This document shows, piece after piece, positions 7,201 to 7,599 of a DNA stretch of 7,599 nucleotides. Source of the stretch: an uncultured Bacteroidales bacterium (GTDB lineage: Bacteria > Bacteroidota > Bacteroidia > Bacteroidales > UBA932); contig ONYJ01000089.1 in assembly GCA_900322025.1 (NCBI GenBank), forward strand, positions 1-7,599, given 5' to 3'. Positions within the stretch are counted from its first letter, which is position 1, and each line of letters begins with the position of its first letter. The notes under the pieces were generated by a model. The model did no database searches, was not told the DNA's origin, and saw only the letters and a list, made by a program, of their open reading frames with translations. The translations under genes and the position numbers were made by a program.

Positions 7201-7599
7201 TTAAGAATTTTTCTTTGAGAAACACAGCATTCCACAGAAAGTCAGGGCCGCTATTACCAATATGAGGGCAAAACCAAAATCATAGCCCCAGCCAAAAACC
7301 TTGTTCTGTATGCAGTAACATAAAATAGGAACAAGCACACAGATAACCGGCACGGCCTTGTCTAAAGTGCCTCGTTTAGTTAAAATACCATACATAAATA
7401 CCCCGAGTAACGGACCATACGTATATGATGCTATGGCATAAACCATATTTATAACAGAATCGCTCTTGAGATAGTTGAATGCTACCATCAGAAGAACAAA
7501 AAGAACTGCCATAACTATATTTACAACTTGCCTTACCTGCTTTTTCTTCTGATCTGTCCACTCCCTTTTCTCCATACCCAAAAGATCTATGCTTGCAGA
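7201..7599 (-). CDS. Sodium:solute symporter (SSS family), C-terminal part
   Basis: The frame is open from the window edge to a TAA at 7201-7203 and encodes the last 132 residues; the gene begins beyond base 7599. The in-window sequence starts with SASIDLLGMEKREW, a basic cytoplasmic KKKQVRQ stretch, then about four membrane segments: VVNIVMAVLFVLLMV, the VINMVYAIASYTYGPLLGVF helix, AVPVICVLVPILCYCI and FALILVIAALTFCGML. It ends in KKNS. The IASYTYGPLLG motif and the overall pattern match the C-terminal helices of Na+-coupled SSS transporters common in Bacteroidota. The substrate (sugar, sialic acid, amino acid or other) cannot be judged from the tail alone. It is the most upstream gene visible in the minus-strand block, and no terminator hairpin follows its stop, so read-through into corA is possible. 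Confidence 0.82.
   Translation of the reverse strand, partial: SASIDLLGMEKREWTDQKKKQVRQVVNIVMAVLFVLLMVAFNYLKSDSVINMVYAIASYTYGPLLGVFMYGILTKRGTLDKAVPVICVLVPILCYCIQNKVFGWGYDFGFALILVIAALTFCGMLCFSKKNS

Noticed and set aside
7579..7581. TTG as the start codon of a small membrane protein ending at 7201.
   Set aside because: The frame continues in-family (SASIDLLGMEK) to the window edge, so this is the tail of a larger SSS transporter.

Overview
The window looks like ordinary chromosomal DNA from a member of the Bacteroidota, most likely the order Bacteroidales. This rests on protein type rather than on any marker gene: an archaeal-type GlmM with a GEGNGG sugar loop, a DPP5-like S9 peptidase made as a lipoprotein, a YccA-type Bax-inhibitor protein with the long DFDLID...APKYMEWY C-terminus, and a symporter tail with the IASYTYGPLLG motif. 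Base composition looks AT-leaning by eye, and most start codons lack a Shine-Dalgarno sequence, which fits the phylum. I cannot name a genus.

Layout: there are two converging gene blocks. On the + strand (1-2713) are the 3' part of glmM, a divergent NamZ/DUF1343-like protein 10 bp downstream, and a Bax-inhibitor-1/YccA-family membrane protein 24 bp further on. On the - strand, reading from 7599 down to 2719, are the 3' end of a sodium:solute symporter, a CorA-type cation channel, a DPP5-like lipoprotein peptidase and an MFS transporter. Gaps are 66, 42 and 33 bp. The blocks meet tail to tail with only 5 bp between stop codons. There is no non-coding stretch over 66 bp, and I see no RNA genes, insertion sequences, CRISPR arrays or phage genes.

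How the genes may work together: GlmM feeds UDP-GlcNAc and hence peptidoglycan synthesis. The NamZ-like gene behind it belongs to a family that removes terminal MurNAc from peptidoglycan fragments, so the pair suggests an amino-sugar or cell-wall theme. However, this copy has no signal peptide and has lost several family-conserved residues. The peptidase and MFS transporter could form an envelope digestion and uptake pair, but nothing in the sequence fixes the transported substrate. CorA and the symporter are generic transport functions.

I found no convincing undescribed system. The best candidate for a second look is the signal-less, motif-altered NamZ-like protein next to glmM. All five complete genes have intact frames, and the two edge genes are open to the window boundaries.
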